A stretch of DNA of 64,000 nt from contig NZ_SOFL01000045.1 in the NCBI RefSeq assembly GCF_004402695.1, positions 29,935-93,934 on the forward strand. Direction: 5' to 3'. The position numbers and the translations under genes were made by a program. Numbering within the stretch: position 1 is the first letter of the stretch; the number at the start of each line of letters is the position of its first letter. Source of the stretch: Cryobacterium adonitolivorans. Its GTDB lineage: Bacteria; Actinomycetota; Actinomycetes; Actinomycetales; Microbacteriaceae. Positions 46,456-55,082 of the stretch are shown here, in pieces. The notes under the pieces were generated by a model that was not told the origin of the DNA, searched no databases, and saw nothing but the letters and a program-made list of their open reading frames with translations.

Positions 46456-48393
46456 TCAGCTGCGGCCGAGGCGGCGGCGGAGCAGGTCGATGCGCTTTTG
46501 GATCTGGGTAACGCTGGCCTGGGCAACCGCCGGTCCCCCGCACAGCCGACGCAGCTCGGCGTGCACCATGGCGTGCGGCTCCCCCGCAAGCTTGGACCAC
46601 ATGCCCACGAGACTGCCCAGCAGTGCCCGCTGCTCTTTGAGCGTGCGGTAGAGGGGCATCGGCTCCTCGGGTGCGCCCTCGACTGCGGCGGCCGCTGTGC
46701 GCCGTTCAGAGCCGCGCTTGGCCTGTCGGTGCTGGCGCTGGCGCAGCAGCTCGGAGACCTGCTCGGGTTCGAGCAGCCCGGGGATCCCGATGAAGTCGAA
46801 CTCCTCGTCGGTGCCGGGTTCGGCGAGCTCGCCGAATTCGTCGCCGTTGAACATCACCATGTCGAAGGTGGCCTGGGAGTCCAGCGCCTGCCAGGTGAAT
46901 TCCTCTTCACCGAGGTCGTCCGAGGCCTTCTCGGACTTGTTGGCGGCCGCCACCATCGCGTCCTCGGGGTTGTACATGCCGTCGTCGCCGTCGTCACGGT
47001 TGCTGCGATCCAGAGCGTGGTCGCGTTCCAGCTCCATCGCGTTGGCCAGACTCAGAAGACCGGGGACGTTGGGCAGGAAGATCGAGGCGGTCTCACCGCG
47101 GCGACGGGCGCGCACGAAACGGCCGATGGCCTGCGCGAAGAACAACGGCGTTGAGGCGCTCGTGGCGTAGACGCCGACGGCCAGGCGCGGCACGTCCACG
47201 CCCTCCGACACCATCCGCACCGCGACCATCCACCGCCGGGTGTTGTGCGAGTACTCGTCGATCCGGTCGCTGGATTCCTTTTCGTCCGAGAGCACCACGG
47301 TGGGCGCTTCGCCGGAGATCTCCTCGAGGATCGCCGCGTAGGCGCGCGCCGTGGTCTGGTCCGTCGCGATCACCAGGCCGCCGGCGTCGGGGATGCCGTG
47401 CCGTACCTCGGTGAGGCGGGCGTCCGCTGCCCGCAGGACCGCGGGAATCCACTGGCCGCTCGGTTCCAGTGCCGTCCGCCAGGCCTGCGAGGTGATGTCC
47501 TTGGTGTTGCCCTCGCCGAGCTTGGCCTCCATCTCGTCGCCGGTGCGGGTGCGCCACTTCATGTGCCCGGCGTAGACCATGAACATCACCGGGCGCACGA
47601 CGCCGTCTTCGAGGGCCCGGCCGTAGCCGTAGTTGTAGTCGCTCTGTGACAGCCGGATGCCGTGCTTGTCGGGCAGATAGGTCACGAACGGGATGGGAGA
47701 GGTGTCCGACCGGAACGGGGTGCCGGTAAGCGACAGCCGCCGGGTGGCAGGGTCGAAGGCCTCGCGGATGGCGTCGCCCCAGCTGAGGGCGTCGCCGCCG
47801 TGGTGCACTTCGTCGAGGATCACCAGCGTGCGGCTGGCCTGGGTGAGTTCGCGGTGCAACGCCGCGCGGGTGGCCACCTGCGCGTAGGTGACGGCGATGC
47901 CGTGGAAATGGCTGCCGTAGCGGCCGTGGGCGTTCTTGAAGCCGGGATCCAGGCGGATGCCGGCACGGGCGGCCGCGTCGGCCCACTGGCGTTTGAGGTG
48001 CTCGGTCGGGGCGACCACGGTGATGCGGTCGATCACCCGGCGGGCCCGCAGTTCGGCGGCCAGGCGCAGCGCGAAGGTGGTCTTGCCTGCGCCGGGGGTG
48101 GCCGCGGCGAGGAAGTCGCGGGGCTGGTGCTGGAAGTACGCCTCGAGGGCCTCCGCCTGCCAAGCGCGAAGCTTGCTCGCGGTGCCCCAGGCTGCTCGCT
48201 CGGGGAAGGACGGGGAGAGGTGCTCTGCGGCGCTGGTGCCGGCAGGTCCGCGGTCCGGCCCGAACACTGGCGGGGTGTCGACGGTGTTGGCGAGAATGCT
48301 GTCGCGATCAGGCACGGCGAACAATCCGGGTTCAGTGGTCTCCCGGTGCGAGGGTTCCCGGAAAGCGGATCCGAAGTCAGGTGGAGTAGTCAC
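46456..48393 (-). CDS. DEAD/DEAH-box helicase
   Basis: A 645-aa SF2 helicase. Walker A is ATPGAGKTTFAL (residues about 100), Walker B is ILDEVHHGGD, motif III is SLTGTPFRSD, and the second RecA domain carries VSEGVDVPRLAVGVYAT and QAIGRFVRARRRGE. A helical C-terminal domain of about 200 residues contains QRQHRQAKRGSERR. GTG 48393 is chosen because TAATCT lies 8 nt upstream; a TTG at 48411 is also possible. It resembles actinobacterial helicases of uncertain role. Confidence 0.87.
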   Translation of the reverse strand: MTTPPDFGSAFREPSHRETTEPGLFAVPDRDSILANTVDTPPVFGPDRGPAGTSAAEHLSPSFPERAAWGTASKLRAWQAEALEAYFQHQPRDFLAAATPGAGKTTFALRLAAELRARRVIDRITVVAPTEHLKRQWADAAARAGIRLDPGFKNAHGRYGSHFHGIAVTYAQVATRAALHRELTQASRTLVILDEVHHGGDALSWGDAIREAFDPATRRLSLTGTPFRSDTSPIPFVTYLPDKHGIRLSQSDYNYGYGRALEDGVVRPVMFMVYAGHMKWRTRTGDEMEAKLGEGNTKDITSQAWRTALEPSGQWIPAVLRAADARLTEVRHGIPDAGGLVIATDQTTARAYAAILEEISGEAPTVVLSDEKESSDRIDEYSHNTRRWMVAVRMVSEGVDVPRLAVGVYATSASTPLFFAQAIGRFVRARRRGETASIFLPNVPGLLSLANAMELERDHALDRSNRDDGDDGMYNPEDAMVAAANKSEKASDDLGEEEFTWQALDSQATFDMVMFNGDEFGELAEPGTDEEFDFIGIPGLLEPEQVSELLRQRQHRQAKRGSERRTAAAAVEGAPEEPMPLYRTLKEQRALLGSLVGMWSKLAGEPHAMVHAELRRLCGGPAVAQASVTQIQKRIDLLRRRLGRS

Positions 48394-48449
48394 TTCATAA
48401 GAGATTACCAACTCGCGCCGACATCTGCCCGACGGGGCACAATGACAGC

Positions 48450-49178
48450 ATGTCGAAACAGCAGCATCCGTGGTCCAGTTACGTCGCTCTCGGCGGCTCG
48501 TTCACCGAGGGCGTCGGAGACCGGGAACCGGCCAGCCCCGGCGGCAGTCGCGGGTGGGCGGACCGCGTTGCCGAGATGCTCAGCCTGGGCTCCGACGAGT
48601 TCGCGTACGGCAACCGTCAGGGGCAAGCTGATGAACCAGATCCTGGCCGAGCAGGTGGGACCGGCCCTGGCCCTGCACCCCGACCTGGTCACGATTTCCG
48701 CCGGTGGCAACGATGTGCTGCGGCCGGGCAGCGACCAGGATGCCATAGCCGCGCGGCTCGACGACGCGGTCGCGCTCCTGGGCTCTGAGGGTGCCACGGT
48801 CGTGCTCTTCACCGGCACCGATCTGCGTTTCTCCCCTGTGCTCAGTGGGCTGCGAGGCAAGGCCGCCATCTACAACGAGAACATCCGCGCCATTGCCGCC
48901 GCCCGTGACGCCATCGTGGCGGACATGTGGTCGCTGAGCGAGATCCAGGACGCCCGGGCGTGGGCCCCAGCCGCAACTGCCGAAGCCGATGCCGGCGGGT
49001 CACCTGGCGCCAGGCGCGCACCGAAGACCTCGCCTGGGCAAGGGAGTACCTGGTGCCCTGGGCGCTGCGACGGGTGCGTCACCAGTCGTCAGGGGAGCAC
49101 ATCCTGCCCAAGCGCCCGGCCGCGGACCCGGTGGCCAGGCTCGACAGGCCTGTCGAACCCGAACGGGGAGTCGGTTAG
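48450..49178 (+). pseudogene. Decayed SGNH/GDSL hydrolase
   Basis: The N-terminus (YVALGGSFTEGVGD, with the Ser of block I as GGS) is normal until about 48617, where the frame is lost; restoring it needs about 5 nt. The next frame gives ALHPDLVTISAGGNDVLRPG (block III) and MWSLSEIQDARAWAP. The segment with the catalytic Asp-x-x-His (normally DRLHLNxxGH after AWAP) is missing. The frame then changes again to RVTWRQARTEDLAWAREYLV, the usual C-terminal end. The frameshift and the loss of the catalytic block show it is inactive. Confidence 0.8.
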
Positions 49179-50398
49179 ACCTCGCCGGGGTGCGTCCAAC
49201 GCCAGAACGGCCCCGGGTCGGTGATGGTCTGATCGAGCACGAGCGGAACCGTGACGGTCTCCGAACCGACGGTCACTTCGACGCTGCCGACGGAATCGCC
49301 CTTCTCGCCCAGGGCCAGCGCCCTGACGTCGACGGTACTTTCGATCGGGGTATCCGACCAGACCACGGCTGACTCGGAGGCTTCCGCCACGGCCTGCCCC
49401 GACTGACCCCACGGGGTCGTGAAGGTGCCGAAGGAGGTGCCGGCCTCCACCAGCGTGACCGTGCGGAAACCGGGCTTGACGCTCTCGATGAGGCTCAGGA
49501 CGCTCTCGTTCAGTTCACTGTGGGTGTCCCCGCCGAGCACAACGCCCACGAGGGTGACCGAGGTATCGCCGACCGGCACGTCCACGGCGAAAAGCAGGCA
49601 GGCGCCGGCCTCGTCGGTGGTGCCTGTTTTGATGCCGTCGACGCCGTCGACGCCGAGCAGCTTGTTCGTGTTGGTCACGGTGCCCACGGTCGGGATGTCG
49701 GCGGTGGGCATGGCCACGATGCTCGCCAGCGCGGGGTTGGCCATCACCAGCTCGCCGATGGCTACCAGGTCGGCCGGGCTGCTCACGCTCTGGGCGGAGA
49801 TCCCGCTGGTGTCGGCGACGGTGGTGCCGGTCAGGCCGTTCGCGGCGAGGTAATCCGCGGCGGCGGCCAGGTAGGCGTCCACGGAGCCGAACGCCCACAC
49901 GGCCAGGGAGACGCTGTAGTTGTTCGCGGACGGGATCAGCATCGTTTCGAACGCTTCACGTTGGCTGAGCACCTGGCCGGCGGAGACGGGCGCAACCGAG
50001 CCGTCTTCCGCGATCGCGTCGTAGTAGATGTCGACGTCGTCGTCGGTGAAGGTGATGTCTGGCCCTGGCTCGTCGCCGGTCAGGGGCTTGGCGTCGAGGA
50101 TCACCAGTGCGGTGACCATTTTGGTGATGCTGGCGATGGGCACCGAAGCCTGGTCCCCGGTGGAGCCCAGGACCCCGTCGAAGCCGACGGCGCCGATGGC
50201 GCCGGCACCCAGGTCGGGCCAGGCGGGTGCGACGGCCGCCTGGGTGAGCGCGGGCGGCTCGGTGAGAGCTGCGGCCGTGCTGGACACGGGGGCGAGGCCA
50301 GAGCTGGTGAGGTAGGCGACGGCCGCGAGGATCACGGCGAGCACGCCGAAGAAAGCGAAACGCCGACGGCGATAGACCTGGCGACGGGAGTTAGACAT
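49175..50398 (-). CDS. D-alanyl-D-alanine carboxypeptidase (class C/serine PBP5-like)
   Basis: A 407-aa cell-wall transpeptidase-fold enzyme. An N-terminal membrane anchor (FAFFGVLAVILAAVAYL) precedes the catalytic domain. Motifs are SITK (Ser at 90), SAN and KTGT, in the right order and spacing. A C-terminal beta domain (about 320-400) follows. It trims the terminal D-Ala of peptidoglycan stem peptides. ATG 50398 is the start. The stop overlaps the end of the decayed hydrolase on the other strand by 4 bp. Confidence 0.93.
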   Translation of the reverse strand: MSNSRRQVYRRRRFAFFGVLAVILAAVAYLTSSGLAPVSSTAAALTEPPALTQAAVAPAWPDLGAGAIGAVGFDGVLGSTGDQASVPIASITKMVTALVILDAKPLTGDEPGPDITFTDDDVDIYYDAIAEDGSVAPVSAGQVLSQREAFETMLIPSANNYSVSLAVWAFGSVDAYLAAAADYLAANGLTGTTVADTSGISAQSVSSPADLVAIGELVMANPALASIVAMPTADIPTVGTVTNTNKLLGVDGVDGIKTGTTDEAGACLLFAVDVPVGDTSVTLVGVVLGGDTHSELNESVLSLIESVKPGFRTVTLVEAGTSFGTFTTPWGQSGQAVAEASESAVVWSDTPIESTVDVRALALGEKGDSVGSVEVTVGSETVTVPLVLDQTITDPGPFWRWTHPGEV

Positions 50399-50462
50399 TC
50401 GATGATTCTATCCACGGCTGCCGCGCCGGGTTCGAAAGCGCCGCCGCGCGCCAGCGAATCCG

Positions 50463-51266
50463 CTAGGCGCGCAGCGCGTAGAGTGCCACGGCGCTGGCCG
50501 AGGCCACGTTCAGCGAATCCACTCCGTGCAGCATCGGGATCGTGACCACGGTGTCGGCCACGGCCAGTGCGGTGCGGCTCAGGCCGTCACCCTCGGTGCC
50601 GAGAACCAGTGCCACCCGTTCCGGCGGGTCGTTCGCGAAGACGTCGAGGGAGACGGCGTCGTCGGCCAGGGCCAGGGCCGCCAGGTGGAAGCCGTGCTCA
50701 TGCAGGACCGCCGCGGCCTGGTCCCATTCCGGCAGCCGGGTCCAGGGCACCTGCAGCACGGTTCCCATGCTCACCCTGACACTGCGCCGGTACAGCGGGT
50801 CGGCGCAACGCGGGGTGATCAGAACGGCGTCAGCGCCCAGCCCCGCGACCGACCTGAAGATCGCTCCGACATTGGTGTGGTCGACGATGTCCTCGAGGAT
50901 CACGATACGCCGGGCGCCGCGGATGATGTCGGCCACCGACGCCAGGTCGGGACGGTGCATGGCCGCCAGGGCGCCGCGGTGCAGGTTGTAGCCGGTGAGC
51001 TGTTCCAGCAGCGCCGCCGAGCCCACATAAATCGGAACCTCCGGCCAGTCCGCCAGCAGTCGCCGGGCGTCGGGCAACCACTGCTCCTGCACGAGAACCG
51101 AACGCGGGCGATGCCCGGCGGCGAGGGCCCGCCCGATGACCTTGGCCGACTCGGCGATATACAGGCCGTTCGCCGGTTCGGACACGCGGCGAAGGGCCAC
51201 ATCGGTCAGCCGCGAGTAGTCGGCGAGGCCGGGCGCATCGAGGTCGGTAATCGGGACGATCTGCAC
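50463..51266 (-). CDS. SpoU/TrmH-family RNA 2'-O-methyltransferase
   Basis: A 267-aa knotted methyltransferase for rRNA or tRNA. The N-terminal region (RRVSEPANGLYIAESAKVI) is substrate-binding. Conserved motifs are EDIVDHTNVGAIFRSVAGLG (motif 1), VALVLGTEGDGLS (motif 2) and IPMLHGVDSLNVASASAVALY (motif 3, knot). GTG 51266 has an AGAAAGG-like site upstream; the open frame continues further without similarity. It is divergent from the sirtuin gene. Confidence 0.92.
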   Translation of the reverse strand: MQIVPITDLDAPGLADYSRLTDVALRRVSEPANGLYIAESAKVIGRALAAGHRPRSVLVQEQWLPDARRLLADWPEVPIYVGSAALLEQLTGYNLHRGALAAMHRPDLASVADIIRGARRIVILEDIVDHTNVGAIFRSVAGLGADAVLITPRCADPLYRRSVRVSMGTVLQVPWTRLPEWDQAAAVLHEHGFHLAALALADDAVSLDVFANDPPERVALVLGTEGDGLSRTALAVADTVVTIPMLHGVDSLNVASASAVALYALRA

Positions 51267-51339
51267 GGAGCCGCCGCCTTTCTGGGAGGTGTCAGTTGCC
51301 GGCTGCCGGCGCCGGAACCTCGAACCGTAACACAGCCGA

Positions 51340-51353
51340 AAACTGACCAGTTT
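51340..51353. promoter_or_regulatory. 14-bp palindrome between the methyltransferase and sirtuin genes
   Basis: AAACTG-AC-CAGTTT is a perfect inverted repeat with a 2-bp centre in the 161-bp divergent gap. It is AT-rich relative to its surroundings and could be an operator. No local regulator gene matches it. Confidence 0.4.
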
Positions 51354-51427
51354 AGACTCAGAGGACATCGGCGCCACGCCAGCTCCCCTGGGGCCCGGCC
51401 GGCGGCGACGGACGAGGATGGAGCATC

Positions 51428-52282
51428 ATGACGGCCGAGACTGTCCTGACGACGTCGGCGGCGGCCGGAGAGGACCTCGACGCCGTGGCCGCGCTCCTGC
51501 GCGGCCGGCGAACGGCAGTCCTCACCGGGGCCGGGGTGAGCACCGATTCCGGAATCCCCGACTACCGTGGTGCGGGCGCCCCGGTACGAGTGCCGATGAC
51601 GTTCCAGACCTTCCTCGCCGACGAACGGGCGCGCAAACGCTACTGGGCCGGAAGCCACCTGGGTTGGCACCGGTTCCGTGCGGCCGAACCCAATCTGGGC
51701 CACCGGTCCCTCGTGGCCCTCGAAACGGCCGGCCTGGTCAGCGGCATCATCACCCAGAACGTCGACGGCCTGCACACCCGCGCCGGATCCCGCCACGTCG
51801 TCGACCTGCACGGATCGATGGACCTGGTAATCTGCCTCTCCTGCGGGCAGGCATTCGGCCGGGACAGCATCGCCGCGCGCCTGGAGGCGCACAACCCGGT
51901 GCTGGCGGACCCTGAACACGTCGAGATCGCACCGGACGGCGACGCTATCGTGGTCGACATCGACCACTTCACCGTGCCGGACTGCTCGGTGTGCGGCGGA
52001 CTGCTCAAGCCCAATGTGGTGTTCTTCGGTGAGCTGGTCCCGACGGGAAAGTTCACCGCGGCGTCCGCGCTCGTGCGGGCGGCTGATGCCCTGATCGTGG
52101 CGGGTTCTTCGCTCGCGGTCAATTCAGGGATCCGGTTGCTCGAGCAGGCCAGGCGCCGCAAACTGCCCATCGTGGTGATCAACCGCGGGGCGACCAAGGG
52201 CGATGGGCGCGCCCTGGTTAAACTGGAGGCAGGCACGTCGGAGACGTTTGCCGGGTTGGTGACCCGACTCATCGACCTGTAG
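51428..52282 (+). CDS. Sir2-family NAD-dependent protein deacylase
   Basis: A 284-aa sirtuin. The NAD site is TGAGVSTDSGIPDYRG near residue 33, the catalytic His is in VVDLHGSMD, and TQNVDGLH is intact. Zinc cysteines are CLSC and CSVC. The C-terminal GSSLAVNSG and INRGATKGD complete the Rossmann fold. It removes acyl groups from lysines; partners are unknown. It may be the first gene of a pair with the phosphatase 44 bp downstream. Confidence 0.94.
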   Translation: MTAETVLTTSAAAGEDLDAVAALLRGRRTAVLTGAGVSTDSGIPDYRGAGAPVRVPMTFQTFLADERARKRYWAGSHLGWHRFRAAEPNLGHRSLVALETAGLVSGIITQNVDGLHTRAGSRHVVDLHGSMDLVICLSCGQAFGRDSIAARLEAHNPVLADPEHVEIAPDGDAIVVDIDHFTVPDCSVCGGLLKPNVVFFGELVPTGKFTAASALVRAADALIVAGSSLAVNSGIRLLEQARRRKLPIVVINRGATKGDGRALVKLEAGTSETFAGLVTRLIDL

Positions 52283-52325
52283 CCGGCCACCGCCGACAAG
52301 TACCCGTCCAGCAGAAGGCAGCGTT

Positions 52326-52895
52326 GTGATCACCAAGCTCGCGATCGTCAGGCACGGCCAGACCGATTGGAACCTGGAAAAACGAATCCAGGGCAGCACG
52401 GATATCCCGCTGAACTCCACGGGCCGGGCCCAGGCGGCGGAAACCGGTCTGCGGCTCAGCCGCACCCGCTGGGACGCGATCGTCACCAGTCCCCTGCTGC
52501 GTGCGCACGAAAGCGCCCGGATCATCGCCGGCGAACTGGACCATCCGGCACCGCTCGTCGTGCCCGAACTGACCGAGCGTCACCACGGCCAGATCGAGGG
52601 ACTGACCTTCGCGGAACGACAGGTGCGGTTCCCCGACGGCTCCTCTGTGCCGGGCCTCGAAACCCGCCAGGCCGTGCTCGACCGGGTGTTGCCGGCGCTG
52701 GAACGGGTCGCGCTGGCCTACGAAGGCCGGAAGGTTGTCGTGGTCTGCCACGGCGGTGTTATCGGCACCCTGCTGCGCTACACCACGCACGGCGACAGGC
52801 CTGCCGCCGGCGAGCTCATCCCGAACGGCTCGATCCACGAGTTCCGTTGGCAGAGCGGCCGGCTCCACCTGGAGAGCGTCGTTTCGGCGCGTTAG
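52326..52895 (+). CDS. Histidine phosphatase family protein
   Basis: A 189-aa phosphoglycerate-mutase-fold phosphatase. The RHG motif IVRHGQTDWNLEKRIQGSTD opens the protein, and the second catalytic His is in VVCHGGVIGTLLR. The Glu in LTERHHGQIEGLT is the acid. GTG 52326 is the start. It converges with the glycosyltransferase gene, 8 bp away. The substrate is unknown. Confidence 0.9.
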   Translation: MITKLAIVRHGQTDWNLEKRIQGSTDIPLNSTGRAQAAETGLRLSRTRWDAIVTSPLLRAHESARIIAGELDHPAPLVVPELTERHHGQIEGLTFAERQVRFPDGSSVPGLETRQAVLDRVLPALERVALAYEGRKVVVVCHGGVIGTLLRYTTHGDRPAAGELIPNGSIHEFRWQSGRLHLESVVSAR

Positions 52896-52903
52896 AACCT
52901 CGG

Positions 52904-54013
52904 TCAGCGTCGGCGGGATGCCGCCTGGGTGCCCTGCAGCACCCGGAGAAGTCGTTCGGCAGACCCGGCCCAGGTGAAGCGTGCGGCCTGGACGACGGAG
53001 AGCCGCGAGCGGCGCAGCCACTCCCCCGGCGCCTCGAGTGCGCGTACGGCGTCCGCCAGCGCGTCCGGGTCCAGCGGCGGGACATAGCTTGCCGCGCCGC
53101 CGCCGATCTCCCGGAAGATCGGGATATCGCTCGCCACCACCGGAATGCCCAGGCTCATCGCCTCAACCAAGGGGATGCCGAAGCCCTCGTCGAGGGACGT
53201 CGTGACCAGGGCCGTGGCGCTGGACAGCAGGGACACATACTCCTCGTCGCTGACGCCGTTGTGGAAGACCAGCGTCGCCTGGGGGGCGAGGGCGGCCAGC
53301 CGGGCACGCTCAGCGTCACCGACACGGCTGAGCAGGTGCAGCTCATAGCCGGGTAGGGCCGCTGCGGCGCGCACCAGGGTGTCCACGTTCTTGTAGGGCA
53401 TGAACGAGCCCATGTAGACCAGGCGCTGGGTCGCCGGTCCGGTTCTCTCGCCCGGCGAGGCCGCTGCGGCGACGGAATCGGCCGCATTGGGCACCACGAA
53501 GACCGGCCGCCGGGTGAGACGGTGGCTTTTGATCAGCGCGCCGGTGGTCTCTGACACGGTCACGACGCCGTCGGACCGGTTCAGCAGCATCCGTTGGGGC
53601 ACCCAGGAGAGGTGATACAGCCGCCAGAGCAGCCGGATGCCGAGCGAGAACTCTCGCGGCGGTGTGCGGTTGCGGTAGTAAATGAGGTCGTGCACGGTCA
53701 GAACCAGGCGATACCGTCTGCCCCACGAGCCCATCGTCTGCATCGGGCTGAACACGATGTCGGGGGCCAGCCGGTTCACGGTCAGGGCGACCAGTGGTTC
53801 GAGCGGGCTGGTGGGCGAGCGCACCAGCTGCCAGGGCAGGGCAGGCAGCAGAGCCAGCTGCCGGTGGTCGCTGATCAACATCGTCACCGGATGCAGCCGG
53901 CCGAGTTCGGTGACCAGCCCCGCCGTGTACCGGCTGATGCCGTCGTGCCGATCGATCCGTGTGTAGCGGCAGTCGAAGACGATGCGCAGGGGGCGCTGAG
54001 CCGAGGGCGTCAC
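52904..54013 (-). CDS. Glycosyltransferase family 4 protein
   Basis: A 369-aa GT-B enzyme. RHDGISRYTAGLVTELG is the N-terminal acceptor-side loop, VYMGSFMPYKNVDTLVRAAA opens the nucleotide-sugar domain, and DEGFGIPLVEAMSLGIPVVASD is the E-x7-E donor motif. It resembles mannosyltransferases of cell-surface glycan synthesis. GTG 54013 overlaps the upstream alpha/beta hydrolase stop by 4 bp. Confidence 0.88.
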   Translation of the reverse strand: MTPSAQRPLRIVFDCRYTRIDRHDGISRYTAGLVTELGRLHPVTMLISDHRQLALLPALPWQLVRSPTSPLEPLVALTVNRLAPDIVFSPMQTMGSWGRRYRLVLTVHDLIYYRNRTPPREFSLGIRLLWRLYHLSWVPQRMLLNRSDGVVTVSETTGALIKSHRLTRRPVFVVPNAADSVAAAASPGERTGPATQRLVYMGSFMPYKNVDTLVRAAAALPGYELHLLSRVGDAERARLAALAPQATLVFHNGVSDEEYVSLLSSATALVTTSLDEGFGIPLVEAMSLGIPVVASDIPIFREIGGGAASYVPPLDPDALADAVRALEAPGEWLRRSRLSVVQAARFTWAGSAERLLRVLQGTQAASRRR

Positions 54014-54936
54014 GACGCGTCGTCTCCGGAACCCGCCGGGCTGGCCGGTTCAAGGAAGGCGCGCAGCTCCCTGGCCGCGTCTTCCGGCACTTCATAGTGG
54101 ATCAGGTGGCCCACCCCGGGCAGGACGTGCAGCCGGGCGTCCGGGAACAGGGCGCGCAGCCGGACCTGGGCCTGCACCGGGGTGATGTCGTCCTTCTCGG
54201 CGGCGATCAGCAGGGTGCGGGTGCCGATGGCGGCGGCGTATTCGCTGACGTCGTGGCCGACGGATGCCGTGAAAGCCTCGAGCACCACCGTGCGATCCGC
54301 GAAAGCGGAGAAGTAGCGGTCGTGCTGATTGTGGATCCAGCGCCGCCGTTGCCGGCTCGGGGTCTTGGCCATGGTGATGCTCATCACCCGAACGATCACG
54401 CGGTTGCGCAGCAGCGCGAAACCGAGCCGCTCCGGCAGCTTGGACGCCAGCCAGTAGTAGAAGACGGCGAGCCGGGTCAGCATGCCGCGGGGCCCGGACA
54501 GGGCGGGCGCGGCGATCGGGTTCACCAGCACCAGGTCCTGGGCGGGCAGGCCGCCCGGCGCCGCGGCGGCTGCGGCGACGACGATCGAGCCGAACGAGTG
54601 GCCGAGGACCACGACCCGGCCCGGCAGTGCCAGCAACCGCAGGAATTCGGCCAGCCAGTCGGCATAGGAGTCGATGGTGTGCGGCGCCGTGCCGAACGGA
54701 GCTGATTCGCCGAAGCCCGGCAGGTCCGGCGAGATGATCCGCAGGCCCTGGAGCTGAGCGACGACGGCCTCGAGGCCGTGGTGGTCGCCGCGGAACCCGT
54801 GCACCATCACGACTGTCGTCGGTGCGGCGGGGTCCCCGTACTCCCAGTAACGGGTGTCGCTGCCCAGCACGGATTGGGTGTGGGTGCGCGCATCCATGAG
54901 GGTGAGCAGGTCGGCATAGGGCGAGGGAACGATCAT
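54010..54936 (-). CDS. Alpha/beta hydrolase
   Basis: A 308-aa hydrolase. The oxyanion region is MVHGFRGDHHGLE, the nucleophile elbow is GHSFGS (Ser), the acid lies near DDITPV and the catalytic His in GVGHLIHYE. A helical cap lies between. ATG 54936 is chosen because TAAACT is 7 nt upstream (54944-54949, minus strand), consistent with a leaderless mRNA. It is coupled with the GT4 gene by a 4-bp overlap. Confidence 0.9.
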   Translation of the reverse strand: MIVPSPYADLLTLMDARTHTQSVLGSDTRYWEYGDPAAPTTVVMVHGFRGDHHGLEAVVAQLQGLRIISPDLPGFGESAPFGTAPHTIDSYADWLAEFLRLLALPGRVVVLGHSFGSIVVAAAAAAPGGLPAQDLVLVNPIAAPALSGPRGMLTRLAVFYYWLASKLPERLGFALLRNRVIVRVMSITMAKTPSRQRRRWIHNQHDRYFSAFADRTVVLEAFTASVGHDVSEYAAAIGTRTLLIAAEKDDITPVQAQVRLRALFPDARLHVLPGVGHLIHYEVPEDAARELRAFLEPASPAGSGDDAS

Positions 54937-55082
54937 CGATCCCAGTTTAGGCTGGCGCCGAGCACGCGGCCTGACCGAAGTCGGACCGATCGACCTAGAA
55001 TCTCCCATACCTGCACCATCCACATCCGCGTCGGATCCTGGCCCCCTCCGGCCACACCCGCGTCAGGGACGGAAGGAACGCC

